Made by a program: the position numbers and the translations under genes
The notes under the pieces: generated by a model
Seen by the model: the letters and a program-made list of their open reading frames with translations, nothing else
Database searches by the model: none
Told to the model about the DNA's origin: nothing
Assembly: GCA_013288885.1 (NCBI GenBank)
Contig: JABDBA010000002.1
Coordinates: 107,930 to 171,929, forward strand
Length of the DNA: 64,000 bases
From: Gammaproteobacteria bacterium
Lineage (GTDB): Bacteria > Pseudomonadota > Gammaproteobacteria > JABDBA01
Reading direction: 5' to 3'
Part shown: piece after piece, positions 56,501-64,000 of the stretch
How the letters are laid out: every line of letters starts with the position of its first letter
Numbering within the stretch: the stretch's first letter is position 1

Positions 56501-57334
56501 TTACTTCCCGTTCTTCGCCTTCGGCAAAGAATTAAGATTTCTACCGTAAAAAATTTCCAGCGTTTCACGTCTTAGGCGCTGCGTAATTTCTTTTATTTCA
56601 CCGTTAGAAAATTCATCTTCACCTGCACCGAACAAATAACTGTCGAGGTTAAAATCTTTTAGCAGCATTTTAGTATGGAAGATATTTTCTTGATAAACAT
56701 TCACATCGATCATTTGATAGCGGTTACGCGAATCGGGTGATAAAAAGTTTTGGATCGAATTAATTTGATGGTCGATATAGTGCTTTTTACCATTGATGTC
56801 ACGGGTAAAACCGCGCACGCGATAGTCGATGGTGACGATATCAGATTCAAAACTGTGAATCAGGTAGTTCAGTGCTTTTAGCGGTGAAATGATTCCACAG
56901 GTGGAAACATCAATATCGGCGCGAAAGGTGCTGATGCCGTTATCAGGGTGGCTTTCCGGGTAGGTATGCACAGTAATGTGGCTTTTGTCGAGGTGGCCGA
57001 CTACGGCTTCTGGCAGCGGGCCAGGGGATTCGCCGTCTTCCATAGTAGAGACTTTGGTGGGCATTTCAGCGATCAGCATGGTGACGCTGGCCCCTTGCGG
57101 GTCATAGTCTTGGTGCGCGATATTCAATATGTTGGCGTCGATAATACGGGTCACATCGGTCAAAATGCGGGTAAGACGCTCAGCATTATAGGCATCGTCG
57201 ATATATTCGATGTATTCGTTTCTATGCTTTTCGGTTTTAGCATAGCAAATGTCATAGATGTTGAAGCTGAGGGTTTTAGTCAGGTTGTTAAAGCCATGCA
57301 GCTTGAGTTTTTTAGTCAAAGGTTTTGCCATCAT
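56501..57334 (-). CDS. speD: S-adenosylmethionine decarboxylase proenzyme
   Basis: 277 residues, class Ia long form as in E. coli (264). It makes decarboxylated SAM for spermidine. The proenzyme self-cleaves at Lys117-Ser118 in [15 protein letters not shown], generating the pyruvoyl group; His123 and the Cys in [15 protein letters not shown] complete the site. GGGGAGG precedes the ATG. speE is not adjacent. Confidence 0.95.
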   Translation of the reverse strand: MMAKPLTKKLKLHGFNNLTKTLSFNIYDICYAKTEKHRNEYIEYIDDAYNAERLTRILTDVTRIIDANILNIAHQDYDPQGASVTMLIAEMPTKVSTMEDGESPGPLPEAVVGHLDKSHITVHTYPESHPDNGISTFRADIDVSTCGIISPLKALNYLIHSFESDIVTIDYRVRGFTRDINGKKHYIDHQINSIQNFLSPDSRNRYQMIDVNVYQENIFHTKMLLKDFNLDSYLFGAGEDEFSNGEIKEITQRLRRETLEIFYGRNLNSLPKAKNGK

Positions 57335-57395
57335 GCAGGCCTCCCCTGGAAGTCAATAAATAGGTTGGCTAATATAATACCATTATTTCGGCCTG

Positions 57396-57797
57396 TCACG
57401 GCTTTTTTGCGAGTGGGGGGTGATAAATAATTTGCACGCTGTTGCCGTCGGGATCAAGGCAGTAGAAGCTGCGGGCGCCGTCGCGGTGGGTGCGGGGGGC
57501 GGTTTTCATCGGTACTTTGTGTTGTTGCAGAAATTCGTGCCACACGTCGACTTGTTCAATTTCGGGAATGATAAAACCGATATGGTCGAGGCGTTGGTGT
57601 AAACCAGGTGCAAAATTCGCCGCTGCTCGATGCAGGGCGAGGTTATCATTACCAGAAGTTAAATAAATATTGTCAGCATCGGGATGCCATTCTGTTTTCA
57701 TTCCCAGTAACTTAGTATAAAACTCCACACACGCTTCGAAGTTTTGTACGAAGATGGCAACATGACGCAGGCCAGATGTAGGTTTAGGTTTTTGCAT
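57396..57797 (-). CDS. VOC-family (glyoxalase/dioxygenase fold) protein
   Basis: 133 residues from ATG 57797; a TTG 15 nt earlier is possible but overlaps the upstream gene. The fold markers are GLRHVAIFVQNFEACVEFYT (first metal His), RLDHIGFIIPEIEQVDVW (second His) and FYCLDPDGNSVQIIYHPP (Glu position occupied by Gln/Ser context). Reaction unknown; the family includes glyoxalase I and ring-cleaving dioxygenases. It follows the AAA ATPase gene by 5 nt. Confidence 0.85.
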   Translation of the reverse strand: MQKPKPTSGLRHVAIFVQNFEACVEFYTKLLGMKTEWHPDADNIYLTSGNDNLALHRAAANFAPGLHQRLDHIGFIIPEIEQVDVWHEFLQQHKVPMKTAPRTHRDGARSFYCLDPDGNSVQIIYHPPLAKKP

Positions 57798-57802
57798 GGT
57801 TG

Positions 57803-58954
57803 TTATTTCCAAAGTGGTTGATTAGGTTGCAGTTGCAATAAAAAATCTTCGCATGGAATGCAAAGCACATTTTTTATTTTTAAATATTCTTTACCGCGAT
57901 AAAGTAAAATTGCTTTAGCCATCGGGTAATCGCTGATAAAAGCTTCTAACCCCTTCGTATCAGCACTAGAAATACGCGCCGTATTTTTAACTTCAAGCGC
58001 CCATATCGTATCAGTACCATAAACAATAAAATCTACTTCTAAACCTGTGCGTGTGCGCCAGAAAGATAAGGTATTTTTTTGTTGGCTGTAATCAATCCAA
58101 GCGCGCAAATGCTGTGCGACTAACCCTTCTAAAGCATGTCCTGCTATTTCTTCTGGTCGATCTAATGGGCCTTTGGGGCGCAGCGCGTAAAATACACCGG
58201 CATCAAACAAATAAAATTTGGGGTGAGTGGTGAGTACGCGTTGTGCACGTTTGGAAAATACGGGCAATTGAAAAGCCAATAATAAATCTTCTATAACACC
58301 GAGATAATTTTCCACGGTTTTGCGTTTCACTTCGCATTCAGTGGCAACATTAGTAATATTAAGCAAGCTCGCATGTGAGAAACTGATTACTTCTAAAAAG
58401 CGCGCGAAGCTTTCTAAATTACGCACTAAGCCTTCGTTTTGGATTTCTTCTTGTAGATAAAGATTCACATACGCATGTAATATTTCTTGCGGATTGTTTT
58501 TATCAATCAGTAACGGCAACATGCCATTTTTTAAAGCATGTTCTAATGAAAATTTTGCGCCTAATTCTGCAGCCAGGAATGGGTGTAAAGCATATTTTAA
58601 AGCCCGGCCGCCCAATAAATTGGCGCTGGTCCTTTTAAGTTTGCGCGCACTGGAGCCAGTGAGGATAAATTGTAGGCCACGTTTTTCTTCAATTAAACTA
58701 TGTACTACGCTCAATAATTCTGGTGCTTTTTGCACTTCGTCTAGCACGACGGTGGTATTTTGTGGGTTGGCATTTACTGCTTCATAGAGGCGCTCAGGGC
58801 GTGCGATGTAGCTCCTTAATACTTCCGGGCGCAGCAGGTCGACCCATAAAGCATCAGGATAACGTTCCTTCATCAAGGTGGATTTACCTGTTCCTCTAGG
58901 CCCGAATAGGAAAAAACTGTCTTCAGGATTGGGGAATAGCCGTTTTATGACCAT
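57803..58954 (-). CDS. AAA ATPase with DUF4143 domain
   Basis: 383 residues. N-terminal AAA_14 ATPase: Walker A FGPRGTGKST, Walker B TTVVLDEVQKAP, sensor LQFILTGSSARKLKR. C-terminal DUF4143 with the nuclease-like strand TGLEVDFIVYGTDTIWALEVKN. These proteins are widespread, often horizontally moved, and of unknown function. A 17-bp perfect inverted repeat lies just upstream of its start. Confidence 0.9.
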   Translation of the reverse strand: MVIKRLFPNPEDSFFLFGPRGTGKSTLMKERYPDALWVDLLRPEVLRSYIARPERLYEAVNANPQNTTVVLDEVQKAPELLSVVHSLIEEKRGLQFILTGSSARKLKRTSANLLGGRALKYALHPFLAAELGAKFSLEHALKNGMLPLLIDKNNPQEILHAYVNLYLQEEIQNEGLVRNLESFARFLEVISFSHASLLNITNVATECEVKRKTVENYLGVIEDLLLAFQLPVFSKRAQRVLTTHPKFYLFDAGVFYALRPKGPLDRPEEIAGHALEGLVAQHLRAWIDYSQQKNTLSFWRTRTGLEVDFIVYGTDTIWALEVKNTARISSADTKGLEAFISDYPMAKAILLYRGKEYLKIKNVLCIPCEDFLLQLQPNQPLWK

Positions 58955-58975
58955 ATATGACCTTAATATCGCATT

Positions 58976-59026
58976 ATGGCATCGCTAATGCCGTTTTGCG
59001 TGCAATTATGGCATTAGCGATGCCAT
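58976..59026. promoter_or_regulatory. 17-bp inverted repeat between rfbB and the AAA ATPase gene
   Basis: ATGGCATCGCTAATGCC (58976-58992) and GGCATTAGCGATGCCAT (59010-59026) are exact inverted copies with a 17-nt spacer. It lies 10 nt past the rfbB stop and 21 nt before the ATPase ATG, on the same strand. It may end the rfb transcript or serve as operator for the ATPase gene; there is no T-tract. Confidence 0.6.
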
Positions 59027-59036
59027 TTTGCAAGGA

Positions 59037-60041
59037 TCACCTATAAAACTCAATGGTCTTGCGTAATCCTTCTATGAAAGCTTCCTGCGGTTTCCAGTTG
59101 AGTTCCTGATTGATTTTGCGGGCATCGATCGCGTAACGCCAATCATGGCCCGGGCGATCTTTCACAAAAGTAATTAATTTATCATGTGGTTTATATTGCG
59201 GTTTTATTTCATCCATTGATTGGCAAATCATTTTGACTAAATCAATATTGCGTTGTTCGTTGTCGCCGCCAATGTTATAGGTTTCGCCTAATTTGCCATT
59301 TTTAACGACTGTCCAAACACCTTTGCAGTGGTCAACTACATATAACCAATCGCGGATATTAGTGCCGTCGCCATAAACCGGAATGGGTTGTTGATTCAGG
59401 CAAGAGCGAATAATAGTGGGAATTAATTTTTCTTGATGTTGATAAGCGCCATAATTATTCGAACAGTTAGTGGTTGTAACGGGCAAACCATAGGTATGAA
59501 AATACGCACGTACTAAATGATCGGATCCGGCTTTAGAAGCCGAATAAGGTGAATTTGGGGTATACGGTGTGGTTTCGGTAAACGCCGGGTCGTTTTGTTT
59601 TAAAGTTCCATACACTTCATCAGTCGAAATATGATGAAAACGACACTGATGTTGCTGCCAATGTTGTTGTTCTAACCAATAATTACGTGCGGCTTCTAAT
59701 AAAGTAAATGTACCAATCACATTCGTTTGTACAAATACTGTGGGGCTGGTTATTGAGCGGTCTACATGGCTTTCGGCGGCAAAATGCACAATGGTGTCAA
59801 TTTTATTTTTAGTAAGAATTTGATCAATTAAATTACGATCACAAATATCGCCTTGAATAAATTGATGGCGTTCAGGCTTAGGAAGATTTTTTAAATTATC
59901 GATGGAGCCAGCATAAGTTAACAAATCTAAATTAACAATGCGCACGTCGGGTTCGTGTTCCAATATATAACGAATAAAATTCGCGCCGATAAAACCCGCA
60001 CCGCCAGTGACTAGAATTTTTTGTGGTTGATAGTGTTTCAT
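59037..60041 (-). CDS. rfbB: dTDP-glucose 4,6-dehydratase
   Basis: 334 residues from ATG 60041, which overlaps the rfbD stop (ATGA); the longer frame lies within rfbD. Second step of dTDP-L-rhamnose synthesis. NAD site ILVTGGAGFIGANFIRY, catalytic STDEVYGTL and YSASKAGSDH, family TNCSNNYGAYQHQEKLIP and VKDRPGHDWRYAID. Last gene of the rfbA-C-D-B operon. Confidence 0.96.
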   Translation of the reverse strand: MKHYQPQKILVTGGAGFIGANFIRYILEHEPDVRIVNLDLLTYAGSIDNLKNLPKPERHQFIQGDICDRNLIDQILTKNKIDTIVHFAAESHVDRSITSPTVFVQTNVIGTFTLLEAARNYWLEQQHWQQHQCRFHHISTDEVYGTLKQNDPAFTETTPYTPNSPYSASKAGSDHLVRAYFHTYGLPVTTTNCSNNYGAYQHQEKLIPTIIRSCLNQQPIPVYGDGTNIRDWLYVVDHCKGVWTVVKNGKLGETYNIGGDNEQRNIDLVKMICQSMDEIKPQYKPHDKLITFVKDRPGHDWRYAIDARKINQELNWKPQEAFIEGLRKTIEFYR

Positions 60042-60901
60042 GCTGATAATTCCCGCATTATTTGTGCTAAACCCAATTCCCAAGAGGGTGCTCGAATAGC
60101 AAAAGCGGCCTGTATTTTAGCACAATCTAACGCAGAATAAGCCGGGCGTTTTGCGGGAGTGGGGTATTCGGCGCTAGGAATAGCCAGTATCTCTTTTACC
60201 GCTAAAGGATTATATTTTTTTGCCTTTCCTACTATCGTTGCTGCGAAATGATACCAACTGGTTGGCTCTGAGCTACAGTAATGATAAGTTCCCCATTGAT
60301 TGTTTATTCTTTGGCAAATAGTAATAATAGCATCTGCAATATCGGCTGCAGGTGTAGGGCAGGCGATTTTGTCGGATATAATTTGTAAAGTTTCTTTTTC
60401 TTGTGCTAAGCGTAAAATAGTTTTAACAAAATTATTGCCGTAAATACCAAACACCCCGCTGACGCGTAAAATAATATGTTGCGGGCAATGTTCCCGAACT
60501 GCGATTTCACCAGCGAGTTTGCTGGCGCCATAAACATTAATGGGATCAACTGCATCGGTTTCTTGATAAGGTTGTTGCGCATTGCCATCAAATACATAAT
60601 CGGTCGATACATGTATTAACGGTATTTTTTTTTGTGCGCAAATTTGTGCTAACAAAGCAGGGCCATCACGATTAATTTTATAGACCAAATCAGTTTCTGA
60701 TTCGGCTTTATCAACGGCGGTATAAGCTGCGGCATTAATCAAAAAATCGGGTTGATGTTTTTCGATAGCAGCATGTATTTGTTGTGCTTTAGTAATATCA
60801 AGCTCTGCGCGGGCTAAAGCGATTATCGAATGATCAGTTGTTGATTTGCGGGCTAATTCGGAGCCGAGTTGTCCGCTGCCGCCGGTGATAAGTAGTTTCA
60901 T
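60038..60901 (-). CDS. rfbD: dTDP-4-dehydrorhamnose reductase
   Basis: 287 residues. Final NADPH-dependent step to dTDP-L-rhamnose. N-terminal GGSGQLGSELA binds the cofactor; STDYVFDGNAQQPYQETD, YGASKLAGE and VSGVFGIYGNNFVKT are family blocks. Overlaps rfbC and rfbB by 4 nt each. Confidence 0.95.
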   Translation of the reverse strand: MKLLITGGSGQLGSELARKSTTDHSIIALARAELDITKAQQIHAAIEKHQPDFLINAAAYTAVDKAESETDLVYKINRDGPALLAQICAQKKIPLIHVSTDYVFDGNAQQPYQETDAVDPINVYGASKLAGEIAVREHCPQHIILRVSGVFGIYGNNFVKTILRLAQEKETLQIISDKIACPTPAADIADAIITICQRINNQWGTYHYCSSEPTSWYHFAATIVGKAKKYNPLAVKEILAIPSAEYPTPAKRPAYSALDCAKIQAAFAIRAPSWELGLAQIMRELSA

Positions 60902-61449
60902 GATGTGGGCAAATCTTCCGCAGCAATATTTTTAAGACAAAGATTTTTTTGATCTTTGGCTGATAAAATAGGGTTGGTTACTGGCCACTGAATTTTAAGA
61001 TCGGGATCATTCCAAAGAATGCCTTTTTCTGCCGCAGGATAATAATAATCAGTACACTTATAAGAAAAATCGGCTTCATCGCTGAGCACACAAAAACCAT
61101 GCGCAAAACCGGGTGGCACATAAAGTTGGCGAATTCTTTCAGCATCAAGAATAGTCGTTAGTGACTGGCCAAAAGTGGGAGAACCTTTTCTAACATCGAC
61201 GACGACATCAAATACTTGGCCGCGCGTTACCCATATTAATTTGCCTTGTGGTTTTTCTAGTTGATAGTGTAAGCCACGCAATACGTTTTTGCTGGAGCGC
61301 GAAAAATTATCTTGCACAAAATTAACTTTTAAGCCGTGTCCGCTATATCGTTCATGGTGGTAGCTTTCAAAAAAAATACCACGACCATCGCCGAATATTG
61401 GTGGTTCGATAATTAGCACGCCGGATAATTTAGTTTCGGTAATTTTCAT
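60898..61449 (-). CDS. rfbC: dTDP-4-dehydrorhamnose 3,5-epimerase
   Basis: 183 residues from ATG 61449, overlapping the rfbA stop (ATGA); the frame is open upstream within rfbA. Third step of rhamnose synthesis. Cupin fold with the catalytic His in [41 protein letters not shown], and the Tyr in [14 protein letters not shown]. Confidence 0.95.
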   Translation of the reverse strand: MKITETKLSGVLIIEPPIFGDGRGIFFESYHHERYSGHGLKVNFVQDNFSRSSKNVLRGLHYQLEKPQGKLIWVTRGQVFDVVVDVRKGSPTFGQSLTTILDAERIRQLYVPPGFAHGFCVLSDEADFSYKCTDYYYPAAEKGILWNDPDLKIQWPVTNPILSAKDQKNLCLKNIAAEDLPTS

Positions 61450-62321
61450 GGATAGGCTTCTTCTAGCAAAGATAATAAATATTGGCCATAACCACTTTTG
61501 CACAGTGGCTCGGCTAAATGTTGTAATTGTTGGCCGCTGATGTAACCCATACGCCAGGCGATTTCTTCCGGGCAACTGAGTTTGAGCCCTTGCCGATGTT
61601 CTAATACCTGAATGAAATGTGCGGCTTCCATCAGTGCATCGGGTGTGCCGGTATCTAACCAAGCTGTGCCGCGATTTAATTTGTGCACCCGTAATTGTTT
61701 GTGTTGTAAATAATGTTGATTAACATCGGTTATTTCAAGCTCGCCGCGTGCCGAAGGTTTGAGTGATTTAGCGATATCAATTACATTATTATCATAAAAA
61801 TAAAGACCCACCACAGCATAGTGCGATGGTGGATTCTTAGGTTTTTCAATAATTTCACACGGTTGATCATCGGCATCAAAGCGAATCACACCATAGCGTT
61901 CAGGATCTTTTACCCGATAACCAAAAACGGTAGCGCCGGTGGTTTGTGTAGCTGCTTGTTGTAGCAGGTGTGCAAGTCCCTCGCCATAAAAAATATTATC
62001 GCCTAACACTAAACTGACCGCATCATTGCCAATAAAATTCTCGCCGATTAAAAAAGCTTGCGCGATGCCCGCTGGTTCCGGTTGTGCCGCATAGTGCAAA
62101 GCAAGCCCCCATTGGCTGCCATCACCTAATAAGTTTTTAAAAAAGTGTTGCTCATGAGGTGTGGTAATCACCAAAATTTCACGTAACCCTGCCAGCATTA
62201 GGGTGGAAAGGGAATAATAAACCATCGGTTTATCATAAACGGGTAGCAATTGTTTGCTGACGCTCAAAGTGGCTGGGTGCAAGCGTGTACCTGACCCGCC
62301 CGCAAGGATAATGCCTTTCAT
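61446..62321 (-). CDS. rfbA: Glucose-1-phosphate thymidylyltransferase
   Basis: 291 residues. First step: dTTP plus glucose-1-P to dTDP-glucose. [67 protein letters not shown] and [16 protein letters not shown] are characteristic. First gene of the rfbACDB operon; divergent from the zinc-finger/waaF genes, so LPS core and rhamnose genes share a regulatory gap (62322-62429). Confidence 0.96.
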   Translation of the reverse strand: MKGIILAGGSGTRLHPATLSVSKQLLPVYDKPMVYYSLSTLMLAGLREILVITTPHEQHFFKNLLGDGSQWGLALHYAAQPEPAGIAQAFLIGENFIGNDAVSLVLGDNIFYGEGLAHLLQQAATQTTGATVFGYRVKDPERYGVIRFDADDQPCEIIEKPKNPPSHYAVVGLYFYDNNVIDIAKSLKPSARGELEITDVNQHYLQHKQLRVHKLNRGTAWLDTGTPDALMEAAHFIQVLEHRQGLKLSCPEEIAWRMGYISGQQLQHLAEPLCKSGYGQYLLSLLEEAYP

Positions 62322-62429
62322 GGGGTGGTTTCTCTATTGAGGAATATGAGGCTTAGTTTACTTTAACTGCATTAAAAATGACATCCCTCAACTTGCCCTG
62401 AGGTGGTGGTTTATCGTATTATGCAGCTT

Positions 62430-62636
62430 ATGTCTGAAACCAACACACCAAAAATAACCGCTAGTACCAAGCACACGTATACGGTAACGGACGCTGATCT
62501 GCCGTTGTCGTGCCCGATGCCCGATATGCGGCTGTGGGATGCCCATCCGCGCGTTTATCTGCCCATAGAGGCCACCGGGCATGTCATTTGCCCCTATTGT
62601 GACGCGGAGTATTTTTTAGAACCGCCTAGTAATTAA
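62430..62636 (+). CDS. Zinc-finger domain protein (zf-CHCC family)
   Basis: 68 residues from ATG 62430 (in-frame ATG 62421 is an alternative). The zf-CHCC module is seen as LSCPMPDMRLWDAHPRVYLP followed by GHVICPYCDAEYFL, giving three Cys and one His. It is related to the NDUFS6 subunit of complex I. Function in bacteria is unknown, but it is often found beside LPS heptosyltransferase genes, as here. Confidence 0.82.
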   Translation: MSETNTPKITASTKHTYTVTDADLPLSCPMPDMRLWDAHPRVYLPIEATGHVICPYCDAEYFLEPPSN

Positions 62637-62642
62637 TTGTTT

Positions 62643-63656
62643 ATGCAAAACCCTAAAATTCTTATTATTGGTCCGGCTTGGGTGGGTGATATGGTCATGG
62701 CGCAGACCTTATTTAAGCACATCAAAGCGACTGATCCCAATTCTATCATTGATGTTATGGCCCCGGGTTGGAGCCAACCGCTATTAGAGCGGATGCCAGA
62801 AGTGCGACAAGCACATATAATGCCGCTCGGCCATGGTGCACTCGATTTAAAAAAACGTTGGCAACTGGGGAGTGCATTAAGAACTGAAAAATACGATCAA
62901 GCGATTGTGTTACCGAATTCTTGGAAATCAGCCATTATCCCATTTGCAGCACGCATTCCATTGCGTACTGGTTGGCGCGGCGAATTTCGTTTTGGATTAT
63001 TAAATGATATCCGTTATTTAGATAAGAAAAAATTACCATTAATGATACAACGTTTTGCAGCGTTAGGATTAGCAAAGAATGCCGAACTAGCTGCATCATT
63101 AGCGCATCCTGCCTTACAAGTGTCAGATGAGAATGTTGCTGCGACATTAGCAAAATTTCATTTGCAAAAAAGTTCTCAACCGATTATTGCACTTTGTCCG
63201 GGCGCAGAATTTGGCCCTGCTAAACGTTGGCCAACAGAATATTTCGCACAAGTGGCGCAGGAAAAAATAGCAGAAGGTGCTGTGATTTGGATTTTTGGAT
63301 CGGTGAAAGATCAACCCATTGCCGCTGAAATTCAACGGTTAACCAATCATGCTTGCGTTGATTTGACCGGGCGCACTACCTTGGGTGAAGCGATCGATTT
63401 AATTTCATTGGCGCAGATTGTTATCAGCAATGATTCGGGTTTAATGCACATTGCTGCGAGTTTAAACCGGCCCTTAGTGGTTATTTATGGCTCATCTAGC
63501 CCGCGTTTTACACCCCCGCTCACCGATCGCGTCGAAATTTTATCATTGCAATTATCATGCAGCCCGTGTTTTAAACGTGAATGCCCACTCACCCATTTAA
63601 AATGTTTGCGTGATCTGGCGCCGGAGAGGGTGTTACAGGCAATGGGGAAATTATGA
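62643..63656 (+). CDS. waaF: ADP-heptose:LPS heptosyltransferase II
   Basis: 337 residues from ATG 62643 (a TTG 6 nt earlier is possible). GT9 enzyme that adds the second heptose to the LPS inner core. ILIIGPAWVGDMVMAQTLFK at the start, PNSWKSAIIPFAARI, LCPGAEFGPAKRWP, and the ADP-heptose site SNDSGLMHIAASLNRPLVVI then YGSSSPRFTPP. Overlaps waaC by 4 nt. Confidence 0.95.
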   Translation: MQNPKILIIGPAWVGDMVMAQTLFKHIKATDPNSIIDVMAPGWSQPLLERMPEVRQAHIMPLGHGALDLKKRWQLGSALRTEKYDQAIVLPNSWKSAIIPFAARIPLRTGWRGEFRFGLLNDIRYLDKKKLPLMIQRFAALGLAKNAELAASLAHPALQVSDENVAATLAKFHLQKSSQPIIALCPGAEFGPAKRWPTEYFAQVAQEKIAEGAVIWIFGSVKDQPIAAEIQRLTNHACVDLTGRTTLGEAIDLISLAQIVISNDSGLMHIAASLNRPLVVIYGSSSPRFTPPLTDRVEILSLQLSCSPCFKRECPLTHLKCLRDLAPERVLQAMGKL

Positions 63657-64000
63657 GAGTACTTATCATTAAAACCTCCTCCATGGGAGATATACTTCAC
63701 ACTCTGCCTGCACTAACCGATGCAGCAAAAAACTATCCTGATATTCAATTTGATTGGGTAGTAGAAGAAAATTTTAGTGAAATTCCACTTTGGCACCCTA
63801 AAGTTAATCGTGTTATTCCCATTGCTTTTCGGCGTTGGCGCAAACAACCATTAAAAGCAATTAGCAGCGGAGAATGGAAAAATTTTTATCACCACTTGCG
63901 GGCGGAAAAATATGATGCCGTTATTGACGCACAAGGTTTAGTTAAAAGCGCATTCATTACTCGACTCGCACGTGGCAAACGTTGCGGATTAAATCGCCAT
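63653..64000 (+). CDS. waaC: ADP-heptose:LPS heptosyltransferase I, N-terminal part (runs off the window end)
   Basis: 116 codons are inside the window. The N-terminus MRVLIIKTSSMGDILHTLPA and WVVEENFSEIPLWHPKVNRV, then YDAVIDAQGLVKSAFITRLA match WaaC/RfaC, which adds the first heptose to Kdo. The ATG overlaps the waaF stop (ATGA), indicating coupled translation. Consecutive waaF-waaC follows the usual core operon order. Confidence 0.93.
   Translation, partial: MRVLIIKTSSMGDILHTLPALTDAAKNYPDIQFDWVVEENFSEIPLWHPKVNRVIPIAFRRWRKQPLKAISSGEWKNFYHHLRAEKYDAVIDAQGLVKSAFITRLARGKRCGLNRH

Noticed and set aside
61450-61662. Long N-terminal extension of the rfbC frame
   Set aside because: It overlaps rfbA and shows no epimerase homology; the ATGA overlap at 61446-61449 gives the natural start.

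Overview
The window reads as chromosome of a moderately AT-rich gammaproteobacterium. Core gene content and order are gammaproteobacterial: the lpxL, msbA, lpxK, waaF and waaC lipid A/core genes, yhdP-tldD, mreBCD, greA-yhbY-rlmE-ftsH-folP-glmM, miaB-phoH-ybeY-corC and murJ-ribF-ileS-lspA. Two things point to Legionellales or a close host-associated group rather than enterics: an hrcA/CIRCE system in front of grpE-dnaK-dnaJ, and very large orphan alpha-helical proteins of the kind common in intracellular bacteria. That assignment is inference; no 16S or marker search was possible. No rRNA, tRNA or CRISPR array was seen.

Layout. 1-3.3 kb, minus strand: nadK-lpxL-rlmJ and a truncated OprD-type porin. 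3.3-8.5 kb: heat-shock block hrcA-grpE-dnaK-dnaJ. It has a CIRCE operator only before hrcA and a near-consensus sigma-32 promoter only before dnaK. 8.5-15.6 kb, accessory: a rhuM fragment fused to an antitoxin gene, tag, an Ile/Val-rich small ORF before an MFS transporter, an 826-residue orphan and an orphan type I secretion HlyD. 15.7-21.7 kb, mostly plus: greA, (yhbY), rlmE, ftsH, folP, glmM, dut, the last four with overlapping stops and starts. 21.7-28.7 kb, minus: gatC-gatA-gatB-miaB-phoH-ybeY-corC. 28.8-31.4 kb: mreB-mreC-mreD. 31.5-32.8 kb, minus: an RMD1/DUF155 membrane protein and a host-attachment-family protein. 32.9-40.2 kb: yhdP, tldD, msbA, lpxK. 40.2-48.1 kb, accessory: a 1101-residue membrane/repeat protein, an SMR-like transporter, an Rpn-type nuclease, a HIT hydrolase, apaH and a TraI_2 protein. 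48.1-56.5 kb: murJ, ribF, a VapBC-like pair, ileS, lspA, a cysteine-synthase-family gene, coq7. 56.5-59 kb, minus: speD, a VOC protein and an AAA/DUF4143 ATPase. 59-64 kb: the rfbACDB dTDP-rhamnose operon (minus), then a zinc-finger gene, waaF and a truncated waaC.

Function. Envelope building dominates: lipid A acylation (lpxL), flipping (msbA) and 4'-phosphorylation (lpxK), inner core heptoses (waaF, waaC), dTDP-rhamnose for O-antigen, peptidoglycan precursors (glmM, murJ), cell shape (mreBCD) and lipoprotein maturation (lspA). The second theme is protein quality control and translation: DnaK system, FtsH, GatCAB, MiaB, YbeY, RlmE, RlmJ, IleS.

The most unusual property is the density of palindromic REP-like elements. 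I count at least six sequence families in 64 kb. They sit in gene ends and intergenic gaps, two flank hrcA, and one is inside the lpxK reading frame and translated in frame. Other notable points are an apparent AUC start codon for mreC, a possible branched-chain amino acid leader peptide before a transporter, degenerate helical repeats in the 1101-residue orphan, and a TraI_2 protein that lacks the His of its HD motif and is translationally coupled to apaH.
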